A stretch of 64,000 nucleotides of DNA from Comamonas avium (GTDB taxonomy: Bacteria; Pseudomonadota; Gammaproteobacteria; Burkholderiales; Burkholderiaceae_C): contig NZ_JACSQK010000003.1 in assembly GCF_014836675.1 (NCBI RefSeq), positions 182,763-246,762 of the forward strand, read 5' to 3'. The stretch's first letter is position 1; each line of letters opens with the position of its first letter. The notes under the pieces are model-generated. The model was not told where the DNA came from and searched no databases. It saw only the letters and a program-made list of their open reading frames with translations. A program made the translations under genes and the position numbers. Of this stretch, positions 9,199 through 18,168 are shown one piece after another.

Positions 9199-10142
9199 TC
9201 GCTATAGACAATGCGGTTGCGCCCACTGCGCTTGGCCCGGTACAGGCGTGCATCGGCAGACGCAAGCAGTTGCTGGCCGTCGGTCAGTGAGCTGGGTAAT
9301 GCTGCTGCTACCCCCATGCTCACAGTGACAAACTCGGCAGCTTGCGCTTGAACATGCGGCATTTTGAGCGCTGCAATAGCCGCCTGAATGTCGTGGGCCA
9401 GCTTGAGAGCGCCTTCCAGGGGCGTTTCTGGCAGCAAGCAGACAAATTCTTCACCGCCATAGCGAGCCACCATGTCGCCCGGGCGCTGCAGGCATTGCGC
9501 GATCGTCTGTGTCACGTTCTGCAGGCATTCGTCGCCATGCAGGTGCCCGTAGTGGTCGTTAAAAGCCTTGAAGTCATCGACGTCCAGCATCAGCAAAGCC
9601 AAAGGTTGCTGCTGCCGCTGCATGCGGCTGAACTCACGGGACAGCATGGTGTTGAAGTAACGGCGGTTGGCAATGCCGGTCAGGCCATCGCAGTGAGACA
9701 GGCGTTCGAGCAAATACCGCTGGTGTGCTAACTCCAGATGATTGCGAACGCGTGCAAGCAGCGCCGGTGTGCGAAAAGGCTTGGCAATGAAGTCTGCGGC
9801 CCCCATGTTGAGGCCCACTTCTTCAGCGCTGGCATCTGATACAGCGGTGAGGAAGATGACAGGAATGTGCGCCGTTCTGGAGTCATTTCTGAGTCTGCGA
9901 AACACCTCAAAACCGTCCATGCCGGGCATGAGGATGTCCAGCAAGATCAGATCAGGATTGTGTTGTATGGCCATGTCCAGACCTTGCTGGCTGGACGTGG
10001 CAATTTGTACATCACACAAAGTGCCTACCACGCTGGCAATCAGCGTCGCATTCATTTCCACATCATCGATCACCAGTACCTTTTGGGGATGAGGTGCGGA
10101 GAGCAAGTGGGGATGGATGGGAAGCAAACTCGCGTAGGTCAT
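9195..10142 (-). CDS. Response regulator with REC and GGDEF domains (diguanylate cyclase)
   Basis: A 315-residue PleD/WspR-like protein. REC domain about 21-138 with acidic pair D26/D27, phospho-acceptor D69 and K121. GGDEF domain about 145-312 with an intact active site GGEEF (229-233) and an intact inhibitory site RPGD (220-223), five residues before it. It should make cyclic di-GMP when phosphorylated and be product-inhibited. The ATG at 10142 overlaps the stop of the hybrid kinase gene (ATGA), a strong sign of coupled translation and of a cognate pair. Confidence 0.93.
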   Translation of the reverse strand: MTYASLLPIHPHLLSAPHPQKVLVIDDVEMNATLIASVVGTLCDVQIATSSQQGLDMAIQHNPDLILLDILMPGMDGFEVFRRLRNDSRTAHIPVIFLTAVSDASAEEVGLNMGAADFIAKPFRTPALLARVRNHLELAHQRYLLERLSHCDGLTGIANRRYFNTMLSREFSRMQRQQQPLALLMLDVDDFKAFNDHYGHLHGDECLQNVTQTIAQCLQRPGDMVARYGGEEFVCLLPETPLEGALKLAHDIQAAIAALKMPHVQAQAAEFVTVSMGVAAALPSSLTDGQQLLASADARLYRAKRSGRNRIVYSD

Positions 10143-12952
10143 GGCAGGGCTTCGTCTTGGGGTGTGATGACAGGGCAATATGCTTCAAGCTGAGCGACTC
10201 CGGTCTCTGCAGCGTGTGCAATGCTGCGTGCAAGCTCGGTGGCAAGCTCAAAGTCAGCGGCCTTTAATGCAGCGGATAGCTGACAGGACAGGTCGCCCAA
10301 ACGCATCAGCCCGAAGGTGGCTGCTGTGCCTGTCAGCTTATGCGCTTCGCCACGCACGGCCTGCCAGTCATGTTGGTCGGCAAGCTGCGCCAGCAGCTTT
10401 GCGCGTTGCAAACTGTCATGGGTGAACTGCGAGACCAGTTGCTGGCGTTTGCTGTCATCAAAAAGCTGTGCCAGTGCATCGATGGCCGTGGCATCAAAAT
10501 CAGGTTGCTGGTGCTCAGCATCTGGGGCCGCTGGTGTGTGGGGCAAGGGCTGATGGGTGCACGCGCCCAGCCATTGCTGCAGCACTTGGTGCAAGGCGGA
10601 CTCCAGCAGCGGCTTGCTCAAGTGGGCATTCATGCCCGCTGCTTGCGCCCGCTCTTTGTCCTGGACGCCCGTATGTGCAGTCATTGCAATGACTGGTAAA
10701 ACGCCAAAACCGGGCAGTTTGCGCAATGCTCGCGTGGCGCTGATGCCGTCCATTTGCGGCATTTGAATGTCCATTAAAACGCAGCTGTAATAGTCGGGCC
10801 CCACAGACTGCAGTCTCTGGAGGGCTTGGGCCCCATCTTCTGCGCATTCTGTTTGCAATCCCAAAGCGTGAAGCATGCCTTCAGCAACAGCGCGGTTCAG
10901 AGGATTGTCATCGGCCACCAAGATACGCAAACCTTGCCACGCCGATGCGATGCTGTGATGGTGGGGCATGAGCAGCGATTCGCGTTGCACCAGCATGCGT
11001 GCTGGCTCCAGTACGGCGGTGAACCAGAAGGTGCTGCCTTGGCCAATGCTGCTGTGCACGCCGGCAGTGCCTCCCATCAGCTGTGCCAGCGCACGGGAGA
11101 TGGTAAGGCCCAGGCCGGTGCCGCCGAAACGTCGAGTGATGGAGTTGTCGGCTTGCTGGAATGCCTCAAACAGCAAGGGCATGCGGTCTGCTGGAATGCC
11201 GGGGCCCGTATCTTTAACGCTTGCATGCAACACAATGCGATGCAAGGTGCTGCTGGGGTCGAGGCGCAGCGAAATATGGATGTGTCCGGAGGTCGTGAAC
11301 TTGATGGCGTTGTTCACATAATTGAGCAGAATCTGGGCGATCCGGTGCGGGTCACCGCGCAAACTGTCGGGGACCTCGCGTGCCATTTTGTAATTGAGCG
11401 ACAGGCCCTTTTTGCTGGCCTCTTCATGGCACATGCTGAGGACATCCAGCACCACATTTTCCAGGCTGAAATCCGTGCTTTCCAGCTGTAGTTGGCCGGC
11501 ATCAATTTTTGAAAAATCCAGCACTTCGTTCACGATGCCACGCAGGTGCTGGCCAGCGCGCAGTACGTTGTGCAATTGATCGCGCTGGGTTTGCGGTAGA
11601 TCCGCTTTTAATAACAGCTGCGTTAATCCCAGAATGGCGTTGAGTGGAGTGCGTATTTCGTGGCTGATACTGGCTTGGAGTACGGATTTTTCATTGGCAC
11701 TTTGTTCCGCCTCTCTCTTGGCTTTTTCCAGTGCGCGCGACTGCAGCATTTCTTTGGTGACATCCAGCCACACACCGTTAAAGGTGATGCTGCCATCGGC
11801 ATTTTTGTGTGGATTAGCACGGGTCTTGATCCAGCGTGTCACGCCATCGAGCATTTGGATGGAGACATCAAAATCTACAGGCTCCAGGGTCTCTGCACTT
11901 TGTGCGAAGTGTTTTTCCGCAATAGCCGTGGCATGTTCATCGTGGTGACGGATGACACTCGCTGCACAGCTTATGCTGGTGTCTGAATGAACGGGCATGC
12001 CCATGAGCTGCGCCCATTGAGGGCTGGCAAAGTGCAGCTTGAGCGCAGCTCCGGGCCTCAATTGCATTTGAAAAACCGCACCAGGCAGTGCACTGGTGAG
12101 CTGCTGGAGCTGCTCAATGAGCAAGTGGTTTTTCTGATGCTGCGTGAGCTCTTTCTCAAGTCTTTCGGCTTCTTGCAGGGATGTACCAAAGCTTTTCAAG
12201 GTACGCGCCATGCTGCCAATTTCGTCATTGCGATGTTGGTCTGCAATCAACGTATCGTAGTTGTGCAAGCTCATGCGTTGCATGCTGCGCGTCAGGCGGC
12301 CAATCGGGCGTGAAATGTAGCGCAGCGCAATCCATGCCGCCCAAGCTGAAATCAAGAGCACACTGAGCCAGCCGGCCCAAGTCGTTTTGGAGATGGTGTC
12401 CTGGGTATTGCGGGTTAACTCCTTGGAGGCCAGCGCAAAGACTTTTTGTGCGTCAAGGCGCAGGGTGTCTACTTCTGTCTGCAGGCGATCCAAGGCGGGT
12501 GTGAAGCTTTGAGAAAGCACGAGCAAGGCACTGTCACTTTGCCAGCGCAACGCGCAGGTAATGACGTGATGTCCCGCTGTAAACACGTGGCGTGCCTGCG
12601 TGAAGATGCCATCCAGTACCAGCTCGTGCTGAGGCAAAAGCGGGTAAATAGCCGCTAAATCAGCTTCAAACTGTGTCTGTATTTCCGTAAGGCGCTCTTT
12701 GGCCAGTAGCAACTGGTCTTCATCGTTGGACGTCAGAGCTGCATGCACCAGGGCTGATGCATCACTCAAATGCTGCCGCACGGTGCTCACTTTGCTCGAG
12801 GTCATAGCCTGCTGCCCCAAAAGCTCGTGGTATTGGGTCTCAATGTGCTGCATATGCCATGTGGCATAAGCCGTGATGAGTGCAGAGGCGATGCCCATGC
12901 AGGCGACCAGAAGCACAATTTTGGTGGTCAGACTAAGGAGTGGCCGTTTCAT
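10139..12952 (-). CDS. Hybrid sensor histidine kinase (TM-HAMP-PAS-HisKA-HATPase-REC-HPt)
   Basis: A 937-residue inner-membrane kinase. TM1 about 10-31; periplasmic helical sensor to about 190; TM2 about 192-211; HAMP about 212-265; PAS about 282-402. The HisKA H-box is SISHEIRTPLNA with H431; the ATPase has NYVNNAIKF, DTGPGIP and GGTGLGLTIS. A receiver follows (RILVADDNPLNR and LMDIQMPQMDG), then a C-terminal HPt with AHKLTGTAATFG. All four phosphorelay elements are in one chain, and the output is probably the REC-GGDEF protein downstream. No strong ribosome site precedes ATG 12952; an upstream start at 13093 would add 47 residues with no membrane or domain character. Confidence 0.92.
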   Translation of the reverse strand: MKRPLLSLTTKIVLLVACMGIASALITAYATWHMQHIETQYHELLGQQAMTSSKVSTVRQHLSDASALVHAALTSNDEDQLLLAKERLTEIQTQFEADLAAIYPLLPQHELVLDGIFTQARHVFTAGHHVITCALRWQSDSALLVLSQSFTPALDRLQTEVDTLRLDAQKVFALASKELTRNTQDTISKTTWAGWLSVLLISAWAAWIALRYISRPIGRLTRSMQRMSLHNYDTLIADQHRNDEIGSMARTLKSFGTSLQEAERLEKELTQHQKNHLLIEQLQQLTSALPGAVFQMQLRPGAALKLHFASPQWAQLMGMPVHSDTSISCAASVIRHHDEHATAIAEKHFAQSAETLEPVDFDVSIQMLDGVTRWIKTRANPHKNADGSITFNGVWLDVTKEMLQSRALEKAKREAEQSANEKSVLQASISHEIRTPLNAILGLTQLLLKADLPQTQRDQLHNVLRAGQHLRGIVNEVLDFSKIDAGQLQLESTDFSLENVVLDVLSMCHEEASKKGLSLNYKMAREVPDSLRGDPHRIAQILLNYVNNAIKFTTSGHIHISLRLDPSSTLHRIVLHASVKDTGPGIPADRMPLLFEAFQQADNSITRRFGGTGLGLTISRALAQLMGGTAGVHSSIGQGSTFWFTAVLEPARMLVQRESLLMPHHHSIASAWQGLRILVADDNPLNRAVAEGMLHALGLQTECAEDGAQALQRLQSVGPDYYSCVLMDIQMPQMDGISATRALRKLPGFGVLPVIAMTAHTGVQDKERAQAAGMNAHLSKPLLESALHQVLQQWLGACTHQPLPHTPAAPDAEHQQPDFDATAIDALAQLFDDSKRQQLVSQFTHDSLQRAKLLAQLADQHDWQAVRGEAHKLTGTAATFGLMRLGDLSCQLSAALKAADFELATELARSIAHAAETGVAQLEAYCPVITPQDEALP

Positions 12953-13541
12953 GACTGGGACTGGGTGGCGCAAAGCACGACAGTCACGGATTCGACGCGC
13001 ATGTGTGCTTGGCAGAGCGGGGCCACTGAGCGCCAAAAAATATTCTGCAGACCCATGTTTAGAGCGGAGTTTGTATATCCAGCGAGATAACAATGTATCG
13101 CTTGTCGTTCATGCACACAGGAGGGGCGGGCATTGACTGCCAAGGCAGCTTAGCCCGAGCCACTGCAGCATCAACGTAGGATAGTAAATCCATCATCGTG
13201 CGATAGATGGCTTTTTGTATTGTGGGACGTATCAGCCAAAAAATAAATCAGTGCACCGTGGGACAGGTTGTCTGAGGTCATGCGCTGCCTTGCTAGCTTG
13301 GGCTGCAAGGCCAGTCGCGGAGGTGCAGCTTCATTGCGTTACTTGGCAACGGGATGTTGAGCCAAACAGCTTCAGGCATGGCGAATGCTTGAAAAATTGT
13401 GCACGCAATCTACCTGATGGGTAAATCAAGTAGACGGTGCAGGTTTTTGTCTCCAGCGTACACGCCGCGCATGAGTGAAGGCGCTCTCCTGGCTAGAGGA
13501 TCTGGCCTGGCACGGAGTGAGCTAACCGTGCGATGCCAGTG
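12953..13541. other. Intergenic region of about 590 bases, no gene seen
   Basis: The region lies between the hybrid kinase start and the end of the OmpR-type regulator gene, both on the minus strand. Short open frames here have no recognisable product or ribosome site. It should hold the kinase promoter. An imperfect stem at 13190-13210 (CCATCATCG/CGATAGATGG) followed by CTTTTTGT is the only structure noted. Confidence 0.5.
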
Positions 13542-14282
13542 TCATGAAGTTTGCAGCTGCCTGCCGCTGGCTGCCGCGTGTTCTGGCGCGGGTAGTATTT
13601 CCATTCGATAGCCCAAGCCATAAATGGCGCTGAGCTGGTAAATCTGCCCAGCACCGTGGAACTGATTGAGCTGCAGCTTGGTTCGCAGGCGCGAGGCGTG
13701 GGTATCCAGTGTGCGTGAAGGTGTGGGGGTGATGTTCCCCCAAACGGCTTCCGTCAAGTGATTGCGTGAGAGCAAGCGGCCGCAGTTCTGGAACAAAAAT
13801 TCCGCCAGCTCGTACTCGCGGTGTTTGAGCTCGATGGGCTGTTTATGCAGGTACACCGTGCGTGCCACCGGGTCGAGACGGTAGGGTTCAAATTCCAGTC
13901 GCATGGTGGTGGCATCCGGATAGGCGCGGCGCATCAAGGCGGTGATGCGAGCCATGAGCTCCTGAACACGCAAAGGCTTGACCATAAAGTCATCCGCACC
14001 GGCATGAAAGGCCGCCACGATGTCTTGTTCTTCGTGGCGCTGGCTGGCAAACAGAATCGGCTGTTTGCAGCCTCCAGCTTCACGCAGGGCGCGCACAACT
14101 TCAATGCCGCTCAGCCCAGGCAGGAGCCAGTCGACGATCAACAGATCAAAGCTTTCGCGCCGCATGGCGCGCAGCAAATCTTCTCCTGTCTCGAACAAAA
14201 TGGTTGCGTGCCCCATTTGGTGAATGGTGGCTTCTACCAGCCGAAGAAAGATTGGGTCGTCGTCGAGAACAGCAATGCGCAT
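13542..14282 (-). CDS. OmpR/PhoB-family response regulator
   Basis: A 246-residue two-domain regulator. REC: acidic residues D7-D9, phospho-acceptor D51 and K102 (FMVKPLR). C-terminal winged helix about 130-235, with ELKHREYELAEFLFQNCGR, the recognition-helix region SRTLDTHASRLRTKL, and YGLGYRM. I choose ATG 14282 (MRIAVLDDD, the usual start of a receiver); a GTG at 14309 is possible. No cognate kinase gene overlaps it; the hybrid kinase lies 590 bases downstream with its own output partner, so this regulator may be an orphan. Confidence 0.92.
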   Translation of the reverse strand: MRIAVLDDDPIFLRLVEATIHQMGHATILFETGEDLLRAMRRESFDLLIVDWLLPGLSGIEVVRALREAGGCKQPILFASQRHEEQDIVAAFHAGADDFMVKPLRVQELMARITALMRRAYPDATTMRLEFEPYRLDPVARTVYLHKQPIELKHREYELAEFLFQNCGRLLSRNHLTEAVWGNITPTPSRTLDTHASRLRTKLQLNQFHGAGQIYQLSAIYGLGYRMEILPAPEHAAASGRQLQTS

Positions 14283-14451
14283 GGCGTTGGTTGTAACAAA
14301 GAATTTCACATCATGGTGCCCGTTAATGCAAATGAATGCAAAACGTCAGAGGATGTATCCATTGGTGGTTACATGCTTTTCGCAGATTTGAGTAGACGAA
14401 TGCGAAATTCCATTGCAATTGCTAGAGTTTAGAGGGAGTGTGTGCAAACTT

Positions 14452-15915
14452 CTATGTTGTGATTTCAGTGTGCGAAGTTTGCAACTGACTGAGTGCTTCG
14501 AAAGGTAATTGCTGCTTGACCAGGATGACGGTGCAAGGCGCATCGCGTGCTACGCGCATGGGGACGGTGGAAATCAAGCGCTGCATCTGCAAGCCATGGG
14601 TGGCTGCGCCCAGAATCAGCAAGCCTACGTTATTGCCTTGCGCGTAGCGAACGATGGCCTGCGCCACGTCAGATGCTTCCAGGACGTGGTAGCTCACACC
14701 GTGTCCGCCCACCTGCAGGCCTTGTGCCCATTGTTTAAGCCGCGCCAAGTGCGTGCGGTGCAGCTGCGTTTCACTGCGGCTGCTGTCAGTGGCGCTGCTG
14801 GCTGAGGGCGAGATGACAGTCACCACGGCCAGGCGTGCACCGGGGCGGGTGGAAAGGGACCGGGCGACAGCTTGGCGCAGGCTGTAGAGAGTGGCATCGC
14901 TGACGTCTTTGTGCGGAACGGCCACCATGAGGATGGGCACTTCGGTGATTTGCTGTGACGGCAGGGGGCTGGGATGGTATTGCATGCCCGCAGCTTTGAT
15001 CCAGCGGCGCATCTTTCCAAAGAAGGAGATGCCGTGAAGGCGCATGCCGCGCTGGGTAATGGGCACTTGCTCGGGGTTGGCCAGATCGAATGCCAGCTCT
15101 GCAGCGGTGGCATAACGCTGCGCTGCTTCTGGTTCCAGGCAGCGCAAGATAATTTCTTGCAACCAATCTGGGACATCGGCGCGCAAAGCACGGGGTGGCG
15201 TGGGGGCCATCCACATGCGCTGGCGCATGCCGCCGTCAGTGGCAGGACTGCCAAACGGCAGTTCGCGTGTGGTGAGCTCATAGAGCATGACCCCGATGGC
15301 AAAAATATCGCTGCGCAAGTCACCGCGCACACCTACGATTTGTTCCGGTGAAATCCATGCTGGAGACCCGACGGCCTTGCGCAGCTCTTCGGCCAGAAGA
15401 TCAGGGTAGTGCGCGTGGCTGGAGAGCCCAAAGTCCAGCAGCACGGCATTGCCGCTGTCTTGAATAAGTACGTTGCCGGGCTTGAGGTCCAGGTGACAGC
15501 AGTTTTGCTGGTGCAAGCTGTGTGCTGCCTGGGCCATGGCAGAGCCCAGCTGGGCAATGGTGGTGATGGGCTGTGCAGAGGGTTGATCGAGCCAGTGCTG
15601 CAGCGTGTGGCCCGCCATGTGTTCCATGACCAGATAGGGCAGCCGTATCAAATCTCCTGCGGCCACAAAGCGAGGGACGTGAGGCCCGTGCAGGGTGGGC
15701 AAAATTTGCAGCTCCATCTCAAAGCTGACAATGTTTTCTGCCCCGTCTCCGGCGGTCATCCGCGGGATTTTCATCACCATGGGAAAGCCGGGGGCTGTGG
15801 CGGGCCGCAGCGCCTGTGCATAGCGCACGCTGTAGATGTGGGCCATGCCTCCCGCATGAATGCAGTCTTCGACTAAAAAACCATCAATTTCGGTGCCGGG
15901 TGTCAGTTTTTTCAT
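14452..15915 (-). CDS. Ser/Thr protein kinase fused to a universal stress protein domain
   Basis: A 487-residue fusion. Kinase domain about 8-275: glycine loop IHAGGMAHIY, catalytic Lys K49 in VMKIP, catalytic loop HLDLKPGN (141-148), DFG (161-163) and an APE-like SPEQ. The loop has HLD where most kinases have HRD, so activation-loop control of the RD type is unlikely. After a linker, residues about 335-480 form a UspA fold ending in LLILGAATHG and DAPCTVILVKQQ. No membrane segment is seen. Its ATG overlaps the stop of the phosphoesterase gene (ATGA), suggesting an antagonistic kinase/phosphatase pair, which is inference. Confidence 0.9.
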   Translation of the reverse strand: MKKLTPGTEIDGFLVEDCIHAGGMAHIYSVRYAQALRPATAPGFPMVMKIPRMTAGDGAENIVSFEMELQILPTLHGPHVPRFVAAGDLIRLPYLVMEHMAGHTLQHWLDQPSAQPITTIAQLGSAMAQAAHSLHQQNCCHLDLKPGNVLIQDSGNAVLLDFGLSSHAHYPDLLAEELRKAVGSPAWISPEQIVGVRGDLRSDIFAIGVMLYELTTRELPFGSPATDGGMRQRMWMAPTPPRALRADVPDWLQEIILRCLEPEAAQRYATAAELAFDLANPEQVPITQRGMRLHGISFFGKMRRWIKAAGMQYHPSPLPSQQITEVPILMVAVPHKDVSDATLYSLRQAVARSLSTRPGARLAVVTVISPSASSATDSSRSETQLHRTHLARLKQWAQGLQVGGHGVSYHVLEASDVAQAIVRYAQGNNVGLLILGAATHGLQMQRLISTVPMRVARDAPCTVILVKQQLPFEALSQLQTSHTEITT

Positions 15916-16667
15916 CGGCCCTGCTCCAGGCGTTCTGCAAAAGTGCTGGGCATGCCACTTTTTTGCACCGCTTCAATGGCGGCGGCGTGGTCATAGGCAA
16001 TGCGGTGAAACGTCATGGTGGCCGCGCTGTCGTCATACAGGGCATACATGGCGCGCAAATCGCCATCGCGCGGCTGGCCGCATGAGCCGACAATCGCCAG
16101 CCACTGCCGGTGTGTCGGCACGGGGATGGGAACGCCCGGTTGCGGCACAAAGCGCATGAGCTTGGCGGTGGGAGTGAGGTAGTACAGCGATTGCTGGTGC
16201 ACATGGCCGCTAAAGACGTAGCGGATGCTGGGGTCGATATCGCTGGCCGCAGTCATGCTGCGTTCGGCCATGACACTGTTTTCTACATAGGGCCAGCGCT
16301 CAGGCCGATGGGCGCTGGCATGCACCAGCAGCACGCTGCCGTGCTGATCCAGCAAAGGCAGCTGTGCCAGAAATTGGGTGTGTACGGGCGCAAGCTGATC
16401 ATGTGTCCACTGCGCGCCTTGCTCGCCCGTGTGCTGAATGTGACTGGGCGGGTGCAGTGCCAGATCGTCGTGGTTGCCCCGCACAATCCATGCGCCTTCT
16501 TGTACGGCATGCATGATGGTGTCCAGCACTGCTGCGGGACTGCCCCCGTAGCCCACCAGGTCGCCCAGAAATGCCAATTGTGTGGCGCCTTGTGAGCGCG
16601 CGTGTTCCATGCAAGCCTGTAGTGCTTGGATGTTGGCGTGAATATCGGAAAACAGAGCCAGTTTCAT
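15912..16667 (-). CDS. Calcineurin-like metallophosphoesterase
   Basis: A 251-residue cytoplasmic hydrolase with the full metal-ligand set: SDIHAN (D8, H10), GDLVGYG (D36), GNHDD (N65, H66), LLVHAS (H116) and SGHVHQ (H155, H157). The family covers protein phosphatases, phosphodiesterases and nucleotidases, and the substrate cannot be read from sequence. ATG 16667 gives the standard N-terminus MKLALFSDIH; a GTG five codons earlier is also open. The four-base overlap with the downstream kinase gene suggests they act together. Confidence 0.88.
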   Translation of the reverse strand: MKLALFSDIHANIQALQACMEHARSQGATQLAFLGDLVGYGGSPAAVLDTIMHAVQEGAWIVRGNHDDLALHPPSHIQHTGEQGAQWTHDQLAPVHTQFLAQLPLLDQHGSVLLVHASAHRPERWPYVENSVMAERSMTAASDIDPSIRYVFSGHVHQQSLYYLTPTAKLMRFVPQPGVPIPVPTHRQWLAIVGSCGQPRDGDLRAMYALYDDSAATMTFHRIAYDHAAAIEAVQKSGMPSTFAERLEQGR

Positions 16668-16884
16668 AGCCGCTATATTCACGGCTCAAGCTGGCGGCAG
16701 ACTTGCAGCATGTACTGGTGCTTACCCGATGATTATTTGAAAAGATAGCTGCTGTCGCTTGTAGTACGGGTGTTTGAGATATATTTGATATGGAAAGTGT
16801 TGTTGGCTTTGCGTTGGCAGCTATTGTCTTTAATGTGCATATGCCTTGGCATGCCCCAAAGCGTGCAACCACGGGGAGCCACTG

Positions 16885-17559
16885 ATGAGAGGTTCTGAAC
16901 CGTTGCAAACACAGGCCTGCGAAGACCGTGATTTTTCAGAGTGGCACGGCGGCTGCCCATGGTGTGCCGTGTGGGTGGTGCGTGTGGATGGTATGCAAGT
17001 GCAGGCTTTGTTAGACCAGTTGCGTGCCGCCATACAGCCTTGGCTGCTGCCGCGCTACGAACGGCAGCCGCACGTCACCGTGGCCTACCGTGGGCTGATG
17101 GTGGATGCGCAGCCCCTGCATGCATGCCCGCAAGCCACATTTGGCACCACTCAGCTGGGTGCTGACATTGCTGCTTTTCAGGCGGCAGAGCTGGCTCCTT
17201 TTTCGCTGATGCTGCAGGGCGTGGGGAGTTTTTCGACCGTGCCTTATCTGGCGGTCAGCGCGAATGCCCGCTTGCAGCAGGCGCACGATGCGGTCGCGGC
17301 CTCTGAGCCCTTCCCAGGCTGGCGCTATGTGCCGCATCTGACACTGGGGCATTACGCCTGTCAGATGCCCATGCACAGGGTGCTGCAGCCGTTGCAAGCC
17401 TGTATAGCTGAAGCGCTAGGCTTGCCGGTGCCTGTGGATGCACTGTGGCTGGCCCGCTATCGCACCAGCGACATTGCGGGTGCACTGCATTTTGAAGGGC
17501 GTTTTGACCTGCGCACCCAGACTTACCACGCAGAGCCGGGTGCGCTGATTGTGCTGTAA
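16885..17559 (+). CDS. 2H phosphoesterase / 2'-5' RNA ligase family protein
   Basis: A 224-residue protein with the two HxT motifs that define the superfamily: HVT at 63-65 (PHVTVAYRG) and HLT at 151-153 (PHLTLGHY). Such enzymes act on 2',3'-cyclic or 2'-5' phosphodiester bonds in RNA or nucleotides (ThpR/LigT type). ATG 16885 has GGGGAG eight bases upstream; a longer TTG-started form is less likely. It is divergent from the phosphoesterase/kinase pair and converges on ohr with a 7-base gap. Confidence 0.85.
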   Translation: MRGSEPLQTQACEDRDFSEWHGGCPWCAVWVVRVDGMQVQALLDQLRAAIQPWLLPRYERQPHVTVAYRGLMVDAQPLHACPQATFGTTQLGADIAAFQAAELAPFSLMLQGVGSFSTVPYLAVSANARLQQAHDAVAASEPFPGWRYVPHLTLGHYACQMPMHRVLQPLQACIAEALGLPVPVDALWLARYRTSDIAGALHFEGRFDLRTQTYHAEPGALIVL

Positions 17560-17566
17560 CGCGCGT

Positions 17567-17986
17567 TCAGGCGAGGGTCAGCGTCACGGGTATGTTGCCG
17601 CGTGTCGCGTTGGAGTACGGGCAGACTTGGTGGGCGGCATCTACCAGTTGCTGGGCCTGGGCTTTGTCCATGCCAGGCAAGTGAATGTGCATGCGCACGG
17701 CAATGCCAAAGGCTTGGCCGACGGGGCCCAGGTCGACTTCAGCATCCACCGACAGGTCTTGGGGAAGATTGATTTTTTGACGCGCAGCGACTGCTTTGAG
17801 CGCCCCAATAAAGCAGGCGGAATAGCCGGCTGCAAATAGCTGTTCGGGGTTGGTGCCTGCACCACTGCCACCGGGCGGGGACAGTTGGATATCAAGTTTG
17901 CCATCATTGGTGCGTGAGGCACCTTCGCGCCCGCCTGTGGTGTGCGCGTGGGCGGTGTAAAGCACTTTGTCCAGTGGTTGAGTCAT
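17567..17986 (-). CDS. ohr: Organic hydroperoxide resistance protein Ohr
   Basis: A 139-residue OsmC/Ohr-family thiol peroxidase that reduces organic peroxides using lipoylated partners. The peroxidatic Cys is C58 ([11 protein letters not shown]) and the resolving Cys C122 ([13 protein letters not shown]); the active-site Arg/Glu are in GGREG and NPEQL. The protein is full length. AAGGAGATCGTC before ATG 17986 fixes the start. No OhrR-type regulator is adjacent. Confidence 0.95.
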   Translation of the reverse strand: MTQPLDKVLYTAHAHTTGGREGASRTNDGKLDIQLSPPGGSGAGTNPEQLFAAGYSACFIGALKAVAARQKINLPQDLSVDAEVDLGPVGQAFGIAVRMHIHLPGMDKAQAQQLVDAAHQVCPYSNATRGNIPVTLTLA

Positions 17987-18084
17987 GACGATCTCCTTGA
18001 GTGGGTGTGAAAACACGGGTACCCCGCGTTGCAGGCGACCAATCTAAGGGCATATGCCGCCAAGACGCGTAGGCCGGCATGCCA

Positions 18085-18123
18085 AAGAAAAATGCGCCCA
18101 GCAATCAGGATTGCTGGGCGCAT
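18085..18123 (-). terminator. Terminator of the 3-hydroxyacyl-CoA dehydrogenase gene
   Basis: ATGCGCCCAGCAATC (18092-18106) pairs with GATTGCTGGGCGCAT (18109-18123). On the minus strand the stem is followed by TTTTCTTT. It lies about 45 bases after the stop of the dehydrogenase. Confidence 0.88.
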
Positions 18124-18168
18124 GGGAAAATATGCATGGCCCCTGTGATCAGGGGCTGCAGCGGGGGG

